This document shows, piece by piece, positions 24,281-32,796 of a stretch of DNA of 41,391 nucleotides. Numbering within the stretch: position 1 is the stretch's first letter; every line of letters begins with the position of its first letter. Location of the stretch: the IMG/VR virus record IMGVR_UViG_3300027972_000026, positions 1 to 41,391 of that record; one strand, written 5' to 3'. A model generated the notes under the pieces. It did no database searches and had not been told where the DNA came from. It saw only the letters and a program-made list of their open reading frames with translations. A program made the translations under genes and the position numbers. The DNA is from a virus.

Positions 24281-24604
24281 ATGGCAAAGTTTCACGGATT
24301 TATTGGCTTTGTAACAGTTGAAGAAAAGGGAACTGCGCCAGGAGTCTATATTGAAGTTCTTACAGAGCGTCCTTGCAATGGAGACATTCTTCGTAATATT
24401 AGACGTTGGGAAGGTAGTCAAAAGGTTAATGAAGATTTAACCATTGATAATCGCTTTAGCATTCTTGCAGATGAGTATGCAATTAATCATATTCATGTAA
24501 TGCGTTATCTAAAAGTGAATGAGGTCTCTTGGAAAATATTGTCATTTGAAATCCAGAGACCTCGTATCATTTTAACAGTTGGAGGGGTGTATAATGGGAA
24601 CTAG
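24281..24604 (+). CDS. Head-completion protein (DUF7253-like)
   Basis: The 107-residue protein has strands reading FHGFIGFVTVEEKGTAPGVY, EVLTERPCNGDILRN, LTIDNRFSILADEYAINHIH and VNEVSWKILSFEIQRPRIIL. This is the pattern of a small neck protein family that seals the head between capsid and tail genes. It follows capsid by 20 bases with AAAGGAG, and its end overlaps the next gene by 11 bases. It is likely a head-closure (stopper) protein. Confidence 0.75.
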   Translation: MAKFHGFIGFVTVEEKGTAPGVYIEVLTERPCNGDILRNIRRWEGSQKVNEDLTIDNRFSILADEYAINHIHVMRYLKVNEVSWKILSFEIQRPRIILTVGGVYNGN

Positions 24605-24899
24605 AACAGCCCTGCAAACCCTTCTCGAAACTTTGTTAGGTTCTAGAAATGTATATTTCCAGCCCCCTCCAACCTTACAAATGAATTATCCATGTATTGT
24701 CTATAATTTGGATGATATAGATACCAAATTTGCGGATAATTATCCATATGCAATTGGGAAACGTTATTCGTTGACAGTTATAGATAAAGATCCGGATAGT
24801 TCAATTCTTGATAAAGTTATTATGCTACAGAAGTGTATATTTGATCGTCATTTTGTAGCTGATAATCTAAATCATAATATTTTTATACTTTATTTCTAA
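24594..24899 (+). CDS. Neck / tail-terminator-like protein
   Basis: The 101-residue protein begins at ATG 24594 behind GGAGGGG, overlapping the previous gene. It has an opening helix (TRTALQTLLETLLGS), then FQPPPTLQMNYPCIVYNLDD and KRYSLTVIDKDPDS, then a final helix. The P-x-x-x-M-x-YP-C-I-V-Y pattern followed by a beta-alpha fold matches tail-terminator and head-tail joining proteins encoded just before the major tail gene. Those proteins cap the tail tube and join it to the neck. Sequence conservation is weak in this group, so the call rests partly on position. Confidence 0.7.
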   Translation: MGTRTALQTLLETLLGSRNVYFQPPPTLQMNYPCIVYNLDDIDTKFADNYPYAIGKRYSLTVIDKDPDSSILDKVIMLQKCIFDRHFVADNLNHNIFILYF

Positions 24900-24914
24900 A
24901 AGGAAAAAAATAAG

Positions 24915-25580
24915 ATGACTCGACTAGTTTGGGATGATACTGGTAAACGCTTTTATGAGACTGGTGTCGATAGGGGCGTTTTGTATGTTATGGATGGTAC
25001 TGGTGCATACCCTTTGGGAGTTCCATGGAATGGCCTAACCGCCGTCACAGAGAGTCCATCGGGTGCTGAACCAACAGCCTTGTATGCTGATAACATTAAG
25101 TACTTGACTCTTTTGTCAGCTGAGGAATTTGCGGCTACATTGGAAGCCTATACTTATCCGGAAGCCTTTGCGGAGTGTGACGGCTCTAAAGAGATTGGGG
25201 CCGGGCTAGGTGGTTGGGTTGCTCAGCAACCTCGTAAGCAATTTGGTCTAGTTTATCGGACTAAGTTGGGTAATGATGTTTCTGGGGATGCACTTGGTTA
25301 TAAACTGCATTTGCTGTACGGATGCCAGGCTTCTCCGTCTGAGAAGGCATACGCGACGATTAATGATTCCCCAGAAGCTATTACATTTAGTTGGGAGATT
25401 TCTACTACTCCCACGAATGTTACTGGTTTTCAACCGACTTCTTTGCTAATCGTTGACTCAACGCAGGCAACAGTTGCTGGTCTTGCAGCTCTTGAAGATG
25501 AGTTGTTTGGTGATTCGGGAGTTGGTGTATCAAATCTTCCACTTCCGGATGCAGTGAAGACTCTATTGCAGACTGTATAA
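24915..25580 (+). CDS. Major tail protein (tube), stand-alone copy
   Basis: The 221-residue, actinophage-type major tail protein has LVWDDTGKRFYETGVDRGVL, SGAEPTALYADN, TYPEAFAECDG, QQPRKQFGLVYRTKLGND, ASPSEKAYATINDSPEAITF, and end LPLPDAVKTLLQTV. It stacks in hexameric rings to form the tail tube. The same domain starts the proteins at 6848 and 8962; their extra domains begin exactly where this protein ends. Two stretches differ from those copies (for example EIGAGLGGWVAQQ against EIMVDTGGRVSQQ). This is probably the bulk tube subunit. A terminator follows, consistent with separate high expression of the genes before it. Confidence 0.93.
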   Translation: MTRLVWDDTGKRFYETGVDRGVLYVMDGTGAYPLGVPWNGLTAVTESPSGAEPTALYADNIKYLTLLSAEEFAATLEAYTYPEAFAECDGSKEIGAGLGGWVAQQPRKQFGLVYRTKLGNDVSGDALGYKLHLLYGCQASPSEKAYATINDSPEAITFSWEISTTPTNVTGFQPTSLLIVDSTQATVAGLAALEDELFGDSGVGVSNLPLPDAVKTLLQTV

Positions 25581-25588
25581 TTCTAAAG

Positions 25589-25626
25589 TGGAGTCTTAGA
25601 GATTCTAGGACTCCATTAATTTTTTA
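25589..25626 (+). terminator. Rho-independent terminator after the major tail gene
   Basis: A 12-bp stem (25589-25600 with 25604-25615, one G-U pair, three-base loop GAT) is followed by TTAATTTTTT. It separates the head/tube genes from the tail-assembly genes and would set their relative expression. Confidence 0.9.
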
Positions 25627-25640
25627 TGAGGGAGAATGGG

Positions 25641-25946
25641 ATGAACCTATTTATCAGTCAGCCAATGAACGGAAAATCAGATAAAGAAATTCAAGAAATG
25701 AGGGAAAGGGCAATTGCTGAAGTAAAAGACATCTTTGGTGAAGACATCGAAATTATTGTTATTGACTCTTTCATAAAAGACGCTCCTACTGAGGCAAATG
25801 CTCTATGGTATCTTGGTAGTTCCATTCTCCTTATGTCAAAGGCCGATGTAGTTTATTTCGCTAATGGGTGGAGAGAAGCTCCAGGCTGTGTAATCGAAAA
25901 CGATATTGCAAATGTATATGGTTTATGTTGCGTCCAAACAGATTAA
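25641..25946 (+). CDS. DUF4406 / nucleoside 2-deoxyribosyltransferase-like protein
   Basis: The 101-residue protein matches the small phage DUF4406 pattern: FISQPMNGKSDKEIQEMRE at the start, a Ser/Asp strand, then LGSSILLMSKADVVYFANGW and APGCVIENDIANVYGL. The fold is that of nucleoside 2-deoxyribosyltransferases, in which the Glu of the final IEND helix would be the nucleophile. The in vivo substrate of the phage versions is not settled; nucleotide salvage or cleavage of nucleotide signals are both possible. It sits out of place, between the tube terminator and tail chaperones, like an inserted accessory gene (moron). ATG 25641 is used because GAGGGAGA precedes it. Confidence 0.8.
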   Translation: MNLFISQPMNGKSDKEIQEMRERAIAEVKDIFGEDIEIIVIDSFIKDAPTEANALWYLGSSILLMSKADVVYFANGWREAPGCVIENDIANVYGLCCVQTD

Positions 25947-25966
25947 AATATTGAAAGGAGACTATC

Positions 25967-26341
25967 ATGCTTAAAAAGACAATTAAATATACAGATTTTG
26001 ACGGAAATGAACGAGAAGAAACCTTTTATTTCAACCTTACTCAGGCTGAAGTTACCGAGTTGGAACTTTCGACCGAAGGTGGCCTCTCTGCAAAGATTCA
26101 AAAAATTATCGAAGCTAAGGACAATTCGACTATTATCGAAATGTTCAAGGATATTATTGGAAGATCATATGGAGAGAAATCTCCAGATGGAAAGTTGTTT
26201 GTGAAAAGTAAGGAAGTTCGTGACGCCTTTATGCAAACACAGGCTTATAGTGATTTGTTTATGGAATTAGCAACAAATCCTGATGCCGCTGCGGCTTTTG
26301 TGAGTGGCATTATACCTGCTAATCTTCCATCTAAATCATAG
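25967..26341 (+). CDS. Tail assembly chaperone 1 (gpG-like)
   Basis: The 124-residue protein has a beta start (KKTIKYTDFDGNEREETFYFNLTQAEVTEL) and a helical body ending FMELATNPDAAAAFVSGIIP. This is the classic layout of the first tail-assembly chaperone, which coats the tape measure protein during tail growth and is absent from the virion. It follows a good AAAGGAGA. In many phages this gene is joined to the next by a programmed -1 frameshift, but here a stop at 26339-26341 and a new ribosome binding site separate them and no convincing slippery site precedes the stop. Confidence 0.85.
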   Translation: MLKKTIKYTDFDGNEREETFYFNLTQAEVTELELSTEGGLSAKIQKIIEAKDNSTIIEMFKDIIGRSYGEKSPDGKLFVKSKEVRDAFMQTQAYSDLFMELATNPDAAAAFVSGIIPANLPSKS

Positions 26342-26363
26342 AGAATTATAAGGAGACTAAAGA

Positions 26364-26903
26364 ATGTTGCAAATAACCATTCCCGCTAGTGAATTGTGGA
26401 ATGAGAAAGCTGAAGAATTTGTTCAGAATAGAGAACAGATTTTGCAGTTGGAACATTCTTTAGTCTCATTATCAAAATGGGAGTCGAAATGGTGTAAGCC
26501 GTTTCTATCAAAAGCTCCAAAAACGTATGAAGAAACAATAGATTATGTTCGTTGTATGACGATCAGCCAAAACATTAATTTTGATATCTATAGTGGGATT
26601 ACTAATGATGTTGTTGAGCAAGTGACTCAATATATCAACGCTCCAATGACTGCTACAACATTCAGTAATGAGAAAAAAGTCATTAATAATGATGTAATCA
26701 CAGCAGAAATTATTTATTATTGGATGGTCACATTGAACATCCCTTTTGAATGTCAAAAGTGGCATCTTAATAGATTATTAACATTGATTAATGTTTGTAA
26801 TATTAAAAATCAGCCTAAGAAGAAAGCCTCGAAACGAGATACATATTCTCGTAATGCAGCTCTTAATGCGGCTCGCCGAGAGAAATTAAATACTGCGGGG
26901 TAA
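26364..26903 (+). CDS. Tail assembly chaperone 2
   Basis: The 179-residue protein has the strongly patterned core [68 protein letters not shown], and a basic end ([28 protein letters not shown]). This matches the second tail chaperone of many phages of Gram-positive hosts, encoded between the first chaperone and the tape measure. It has its own AAGGAGA and ATG 26364, so its ratio to chaperone 1 is set by initiation rather than by frameshift. Confidence 0.8.
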   Translation: [179 protein letters not shown]

Positions 26904-26904
26904 T

Positions 26905-27282
26905 ATGATTACCATTAAACAAACCGGGGATTTTCGCAATACGGAAAGATTTTTTAATAATGCTAAAAAATTAGAAATACGCCGCATTCTTGAAAGATAT
27001 GGACTAAAAGGTGTCAATGCTCTGGCTATGGCAACTCCAAAAGATACAGGAGTAACAGCTGCTTCGTGGAGTTATAAAATTGAAGTTGGTCGTAATAACT
27101 ATTTTATAGGTTGGTATAACTCACATGAAGAAAATGGCGTAAAACCAGCAATGCTTATTCAATACGGACATGGAACAAGAGGGGGTACTTATGTCCAGGG
27201 CATTGATTATATTAATCCTTCTATGGCCCCCATATTAGGCGAAATTTCGGATGCCATATGGATGGAGGTGAGCAAACTATGA
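26905..27282 (+). CDS. HK97 gp10-like tail completion protein
   Basis: The 125-residue protein has a helix (NTERFFNNAKKLEIRRILERYG) followed by MATPKDTGVTAASWSYKIEV, then GWYNSHEENGVKPAMLIQYGHGTRGG and a final DYINPSMAPI helix. The PKDTG-AASW and IQYGHGTRGG motifs define HK97-gp10-like proteins, which take part in head-tail joining or tail completion. Most phages place this gene before the tube gene; here it lies between chaperones and tape measure, an arrangement known in some related phages. The end overlaps the tape measure start (ATGA). Confidence 0.85.
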   Translation: MITIKQTGDFRNTERFFNNAKKLEIRRILERYGLKGVNALAMATPKDTGVTAASWSYKIEVGRNNYFIGWYNSHEENGVKPAMLIQYGHGTRGGTYVQGIDYINPSMAPILGEISDAIWMEVSKL

Positions 27283-30200
27283 GTAATACAGTTGATAATC
27301 GTGCAGTTCATCTAGGATTCGAAAACCAACAGTTTGAATCTGGTGTTAAAACAAGTGTGGCTTCATTAGACAAACTGAAAAAATCATTAGATCTTACTGA
27401 ACAAGCTAAGAGTTTGCAAAACCTTTCCAATGCTGGTAAAACAGTTAATTTAGGCGGAATTGCTGACGGTGTTCAAAATCTATCTAATAGATTTTCGGCT
27501 TTCGGTATCATTGGTATGACTATTCTTCAAAATCTCACTAATTCTGCTATTCAATTTGGACATAAATTATGGAACGCATTAGTTACGCCAGCAAAGCAGG
27601 GTTTTAGTGAGTATGAAATACAGATGAATGCCATACAAACCATCATGGCAAACACTGCGTCAAAAGGTACTACCTTACAGCAAGTTAATGATACGCTAGA
27701 TGAGCTAAATACCTATGCCGATAAGACAATTTATAATTTTGCGGAGATGGCTAAAAATATCGGTACATTTACTGCAGCAGGTGTTGACTTGGACGTATCA
27801 GCGGCAGCTATTAAAGGTATCGGAAATTTAGCTGCTTTATCTGGTTCAAATTCTCAGCAAGCATCAACTGCTATGTATCAGTTATCTCAAGCCCTAGCTT
27901 CTGGTACAGTAAAATTAATGGATTGGAACTCAGTTACCAATGCTGGCATGGGTGGCGAAGTATTTAAAAATGCTCTTATTGAAAGTGCTCGTGTTCATGG
28001 AATTGCTATTGATGACATAATTAAAAAAGAAGGTTCTTTTAGAGAATCCTTAACAACTGGTTGGTTATCTAGTTCAATATTAACCGAGACCCTAGCTAAG
28101 TTTACTGGTGATCTTACTGCCGAGCAGTTAAAATCTATCGGATATACTGAAGAGCAAATAGTTGAAATTGAAAAACTTGGTGTTATTGCGAATGACGCAG
28201 CAACTAAGGTTAAAACTTTTACCCAATTAAAGCAAACTCTTCAAGAAGGTCTTTCATCTGGATGGGCCCGAAGTTGGCAAATTATGTTTGGTGACTTTGA
28301 GGAGGCCAAGAGTTTCTTTACGTATTTAAGTGATACTTTTGGCGGGCTTGTCCAACGTTCTTCTGACGCTCGTAACGCTGTGTTGCAAGGCTGGAAAGAT
28401 TTTGGCGGAAGAAATTTAGCTGTTACTGCCATTAAAAATGCACTTGATTCCGTACTTAGTGTTATGAAGGCAGTTGGAGATGCCTGGGCTTCAATTTTTC
28501 CTAGTGGGCCAGCAGGGCGTACAATTTATAATATAACTAAAGCTATAAAAGAGTTTACTGAATATCTTAAGCCTACTAAAGTAACTCTTTTGAGATTGAG
28601 AGATATCTTTAGAGGATTATTTGCTATTTTAGATATCGGTAGACTGGCAATAGTAGCTCTACTTGATAGTTTTGGAAAGCTTGATGTAAGTGGATTAAAG
28701 CCATTACTGTCTGGCGTACTTCAATATTTACGTGTACTAGCTATTAGTATAGTCAATACTAGAGATTTAATAAAAACAAATGACACCTTTGGTAAAGCGT
28801 TAGAAAAAGTAAAAACCTATCTTTCAGATCTTAAGAATTCTGCTAGCGAATTTGGAAGTAAATTTAAAACTATATTTGACAGCATCAAAGTTTTAATAGA
28901 AGAGGTTAAGAATACATTTAAAGGATTTGTTGATAATTTCCAAGATGCTCTTAACTTTAATAAAATTGATACAGGTGGTGCTACTAGTTTTGTTGATAAT
29001 CTTAAGGTTCGTTTTGCTCCGCTTGAGATGCTGTTCAAAGGGACTACTTTTATCATAGGTGGTCTTATTAGTTTCCTTAAAAAAGCTGCCCCAATTCTTC
29101 TACAATTAGGAAGTTGGATGGGGAAAGTATTGGGACAACTTGGGACAGCTATTATGAATGCTGTTTCTACTGTTGATTTTAGTAATTTATTTGATACGCT
29201 TAACGCTGGTTTTCTTGGTGCTTTTATCCTGGCTATTACCAAATTTGTAAAGTCGGGCACTGGGGCTATGGATAGTCTTGGCGGGATGTTCAAAGGCGTA
29301 TCTGGCATTTTAGATGGGGTTAGAACGAGTCTTGAAGCTTGGCAGCAGAATTTAAAATCTAAGACACTATTAAATATTGCCATTGCCGTGGGTATCTTAG
29401 CGGCATCTTTATTGGTAATCTCTTTAATAGATTCGAAGAAACTTACTGCATCAATGCTAGCAATTACCGTTTTATTTGCAGATTTGGTACTATCGATGCA
29501 AGGGTTAAGTAGTGTTGGTGGTGGCGGACTAGGCGCAGCAGGAGTAGCTGCCACACTCATAGCCATGAGCGTATCACTTTTACTTATAAGTGCAGCTGTT
29601 AGTGTACTAGCAAAGCTAGATCCCGATGAGCTAGGAAATGCATTAGTATCACTTGGTCTAATAACTGCGGGTCTTGTTGGGTTTATGCGAATAGTCGGAA
29701 CTGGTGCCAAAAGCTTTGTTGGTGCGGCAGTTAGTCTTATTGTTCTAGCATTTGGACTTGAGATCATTGTAAATGTAGTTAAAAGATTAGGTTCACTTGA
29801 TCCTGTTACTATACAAAATGGTCTTATTTCTCTTGGTGTGGTCCTTGCCGAGTTAGCAGCTTTTACTCAATTGGTTGGCAAAGGTTCTAGTATTAGTGGG
29901 GGTCTCGGAATTATTGCTTTGGCTGCTGGGGTACTCCTAATAGCTGTAGCTGTTGAAAAATTTGGTAAAATGGATGTAGGAGTTTTAAAGCAGGGTTTAA
30001 TAACAATTGGAGCTGTTTTAGCTGAGGTAGCTCTTTTTACCAAATTAGTAGGAAGCGGATTAAATTTAACCGCAACTGCCATCGGAATGACCATTCTTGG
30101 CGCTGCCATGCTTATATTTATCGAGGCAATAACAAGGTTAGGCAAGCTTTCTTGGGAAGAAATAGGCAAAGGCATGGCTGGAATAGCTGGTGCATTATTG

Positions 30201-31853
30201 GCTATAGTTGTGGCAATGAAACTTATGCCAAAGAGTATGCTTATTAGCGCTGTTGGCCTTGTTATAATTGCTGGAGCGATTACTATTCTTGCCGATGCTT
30301 TAACTAAAATGTCAAAAATGAGTTGGGAAGAAATTGGCAAGGGATTAGTTTCGTTAGGTGGCGCTTTACTCATAATAGTTATCGCAATGACTGCTATGAC
30401 AGGAGCCATGGGTGGCGCTATAGCCTTACTAGTGGTTTCTGCCGCTTTAGCTGTGCTTGCCCCGGTTCTAAAGACGTTAGGTTCAATGAGTATTGGTGAA
30501 ATAGCTATAGCGTTGGGTGCACTTGCTGCTACATTTATTATTCTTGGAATTGCTGGTGCTCTTTTAACGCCGACTATTCCATCATTACTTGGTCTGGGTG
30601 TTGCTATTGCATTAATTGGCGCATCTGTAATGCTGATTGGCGCTGGTCTATTAATGTTCTCTATGGGCTTAGCAGCTTTGGGTGTGTCAGGAGTACTGGG
30701 AGCCACGGCTTTTGTTGCTGTTGTTGGAATTTTGTTAGGAATAATTCCAATGTTGATAGAAGCACTAGTAAATGGAATTATTTTGTTTGCCAATTTAATA
30801 ATTGAAGCCGCACCTGTAATTGGTAAAGCTTTAATAGTACTTATAGCAACATTATGTGGAGTTATTATTGCATCTGTTCCAGAACTAGTGAAAGCTTTAA
30901 CAGTATTACTAGATGGATTATGGACTCTAATTAAAGACCAAGTTCCAAAGGCAGTTGAGACTGTATTATTTGTAATTGGAGAAATGCTAGCAGCATTAGC
31001 AGAGAAAGTGCCGGAATTTGTACAATCTGGTTTCGATATATTAATAGGTTATCTACAAGGTATTCGTGATAATATCGGAGAAGTTGTTATAGTAGTAGCA
31101 GAAATAATCACAACTTTTCTTAATGCTGTGGCTAAGAAGATACCTGATATTATCCAATCAGGTGTTAATGTTTTAATAAGTTTCATTGAAGGTATCACGA
31201 GAGCGGTTAAAAGTTCCAGTAATAGAGCACGAATAAATGCTGCAGTAGCAGATTTAGCTAAAGCTATTATAAAAGGACTTACCGACGGTCTTCTTAGTGG
31301 AATTAAAACAATAACTGATGCTGTTGAGCGGATAAGTAGTGGTATTATCAAAGCACTTAAAACGTTATTAGGAATCGCCTCACCCTCAAAAGTAACAACC
31401 AAGATGGGTATGTATCTTTCTGAAGGTCTTGCAAAAGGGTTGCTGCTAAGAATCAAGCAGGTTGAGGATGCTGCTAAAGAAGTAGCTAAAAAAGCTGTAG
31501 ATGGTATGAACGAGGCAGTAGCTGGTGTCAATAATGGAGTTTATAATGAAATTGATATGAATCCTGTCATTCGCCCTGTTGTGGATTTAACAGATATCAT
31601 AAGTGGCGGAAAGAATATTGAAAGTTATCTTACTAGGAATGGTCTTCAACTACCTGCAGGCATGGATAATGTTGTACGTGCAGCAGTTGGGATGACTTAT
31701 CAAAATGGAAGTGCTGGAGTAGTAAATCCAGTAGGAAGCACTGTTAACTTCTATCAAACTAACACTTCGCCTAAGGCTTTATCCTCGTTCGAAATCTACA
31801 GAGAAACACGAAACCAACTACTAATGTTGAAAGGATTGGTTATAAGCCAATGA
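27279..31853 (+). CDS. Tape measure protein
   Basis: The 1524-residue protein sets tail length and is ejected ahead of DNA. The start (VHLGFENQQFESGVKTSVASLDKLKKSL) is the recognisable opening of tape measures in this phage group. Next come an alpha-helical TP901-like core region, then a very hydrophobic central section (about residues 690-1180). The latter contains six roughly 60-residue repeats around (L/M)S(W)EEIGKGL-x-x-LG-x-x-LL. The C-terminal part has GIASPSKVTTKMGMYLSEGLAKGL, a standard tape-measure signature. At about 1.5 angstrom per residue, a tail near 230 nm is expected. ATG 27279 overlaps the preceding stop and follows GGAGGTG; an upstream ATG at 27258 is less likely. Confidence 0.92.
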   Translation: MSNTVDNRAVHLGFENQQFESGVKTSVASLDKLKKSLDLTEQAKSLQNLSNAGKTVNLGGIADGVQNLSNRFSAFGIIGMTILQNLTNSAIQFGHKLWNALVTPAKQGFSEYEIQMNAIQTIMANTASKGTTLQQVNDTLDELNTYADKTIYNFAEMAKNIGTFTAAGVDLDVSAAAIKGIGNLAALSGSNSQQASTAMYQLSQALASGTVKLMDWNSVTNAGMGGEVFKNALIESARVHGIAIDDIIKKEGSFRESLTTGWLSSSILTETLAKFTGDLTAEQLKSIGYTEEQIVEIEKLGVIANDAATKVKTFTQLKQTLQEGLSSGWARSWQIMFGDFEEAKSFFTYLSDTFGGLVQRSSDARNAVLQGWKDFGGRNLAVTAIKNALDSVLSVMKAVGDAWASIFPSGPAGRTIYNITKAIKEFTEYLKPTKVTLLRLRDIFRGLFAILDIGRLAIVALLDSFGKLDVSGLKPLLSGVLQYLRVLAISIVNTRDLIKTNDTFGKALEKVKTYLSDLKNSASEFGSKFKTIFDSIKVLIEEVKNTFKGFVDNFQDALNFNKIDTGGATSFVDNLKVRFAPLEMLFKGTTFIIGGLISFLKKAAPILLQLGSWMGKVLGQLGTAIMNAVSTVDFSNLFDTLNAGFLGAFILAITKFVKSGTGAMDSLGGMFKGVSGILDGVRTSLEAWQQNLKSKTLLNIAIAVGILAASLLVISLIDSKKLTASMLAITVLFADLVLSMQGLSSVGGGGLGAAGVAATLIAMSVSLLLISAAVSVLAKLDPDELGNALVSLGLITAGLVGFMRIVGTGAKSFVGAAVSLIVLAFGLEIIVNVVKRLGSLDPVTIQNGLISLGVVLAELAAFTQLVGKGSSISGGLGIIALAAGVLLIAVAVEKFGKMDVGVLKQGLITIGAVLAEVALFTKLVGSGLNLTATAIGMTILGAAMLIFIEAITRLGKLSWEEIGKGMAGIAGALLAIVVAMKLMPKSMLISAVGLVIIAGAITILADALTKMSKMSWEEIGKGLVSLGGALLIIVIAMTAMTGAMGGAIALLVVSAALAVLAPVLKTLGSMSIGEIAIALGALAATFIILGIAGALLTPTIPSLLGLGVAIALIGASVMLIGAGLLMFSMGLAALGVSGVLGATAFVAVVGILLGIIPMLIEALVNGIILFANLIIEAAPVIGKALIVLIATLCGVIIASVPELVKALTVLLDGLWTLIKDQVPKAVETVLFVIGEMLAALAEKVPEFVQSGFDILIGYLQGIRDNIGEVVIVVAEIITTFLNAVAKKIPDIIQSGVNVLISFIEGITRAVKSSSNRARINAAVADLAKAIIKGLTDGLLSGIKTITDAVERISSGIIKALKTLLGIASPSKVTTKMGMYLSEGLAKGLLLRIKQVEDAAKEVAKKAVDGMNEAVAGVNNGVYNEIDMNPVIRPVVDLTDIISGGKNIESYLTRNGLQLPAGMDNVVRAAVGMTYQNGSAGVVNPVGSTVNFYQTNTSPKALSSFEIYRETRNQLLMLKGLVISQ

Positions 31854-32794
31854 TAAGATCAATAACTATTACCAATCACATTAACGAATCTATCACTTTA
31901 GAGATGACGAGCCCGGAGAAATCTGGGTTCGTCGTTCGTTTTATTGATGGACTCGGATCTCCCAAAGCAAATGTTGAAATGACAGAAATGTCCTTAATGG
32001 ACGGTGCTGTCTATAATTCAGCACGTGCACAATCGAGAAACATAGTATTCTCACTTATGTTTTTGTTTCCCAGTGCTGCGGCGGGAGATTCAGAAAACCA
32101 AGTTGAAAAACTCGAAATAACGCGTCAAAAAGCTTATAAATATTTTCCCATAAAGAAACGTGTCAAAATTACTATTGAGACAGATGAACGTTCTTGCGAA
32201 GTATATGGATATGTTGAATCCAATACTCCAGACATCTTTAGCAAGGAGGGAGGAACGGTCATATCAGTTCTCTGTCCAGATTCATACTTATTTTCGACCA
32301 GCATATACACTACTCCTTTCTCTTCTATTAATGATATGTTTGAATTTCCGTTTAGCAATGAGTCATTAACGCTTCCATTAATAGAATTCTCAGTTATTAG
32401 TGGCTATATGACAAGAATTATCAATTATGCTGGTGACGCTGAAATTGGTATGGTAATGAGCCTGCATGCTGTTGGAACTGTTGAAAATATTCAAATCTAT
32501 AAATTAGAACCTGAACCAGTTGAAATAATAGAAATAGATACTGATCGACTTCTTGCTATGACTGGAGAGGGACTTCATTTTGGTGATGATATTATCATAT
32601 CAACGGTTAAGGGGAATAAATATGCTATTTTAATAAGAGACGGTGTAACGACGAATATTCTCAACTGCCTTGCAAAATATCCGGATTGGATTCAATTAAG
32701 CCGCGGTGATAATATTTTTACTTGCGTAGCAGAAGTTGGAGTAGCAAATCTTCTATTTAAAATTGAAAATCAAATTGCCTATGAAGGGATTTAA
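31850..32794 (+). CDS. Distal tail protein (Dit-like)
   Basis: The 314-residue protein has an N-terminal beta domain (DGLGSPKANVEMTEMSLMDGAVYNSAR then RNIVFSLMFLF), the hallmark of Dit proteins. It continues with KAYKYFPIKKRVKITIETDERSCEVYGYVESNTPDIFSKEGGTVISVLCPDSYL. Dit forms the ring at the tip of the tail tube and carries the baseplate or fibre. The C-terminal half is a second beta domain. Its start overlaps the tape measure stop (ATGA), so translation is coupled. Confidence 0.85.
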   Translation: MIRSITITNHINESITLEMTSPEKSGFVVRFIDGLGSPKANVEMTEMSLMDGAVYNSARAQSRNIVFSLMFLFPSAAAGDSENQVEKLEITRQKAYKYFPIKKRVKITIETDERSCEVYGYVESNTPDIFSKEGGTVISVLCPDSYLFSTSIYTTPFSSINDMFEFPFSNESLTLPLIEFSVISGYMTRIINYAGDAEIGMVMSLHAVGTVENIQIYKLEPEPVEIIEIDTDRLLAMTGEGLHFGDDIIISTVKGNKYAILIRDGVTTNILNCLAKYPDWIQLSRGDNIFTCVAEVGVANLLFKIENQIAYEGI

Positions 32795-32796
32795 AT

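Noticed and set aside
25967-26903. Programmed -1 frameshift between the tail chaperones
   Set aside because: The second gene has its own AAGGAGA and ATG after a 22-base gap. The only A-run (near 26098) is far upstream of the stop and not a proper slippery heptamer in frame.
28817-31531. Long minus-strand open frames (316, 308 and 160 codons)
   Set aside because: They mirror the hydrophobic tape measure and give Pro/Ile/Ala-rich low-complexity products; shadows of the plus-strand gene.
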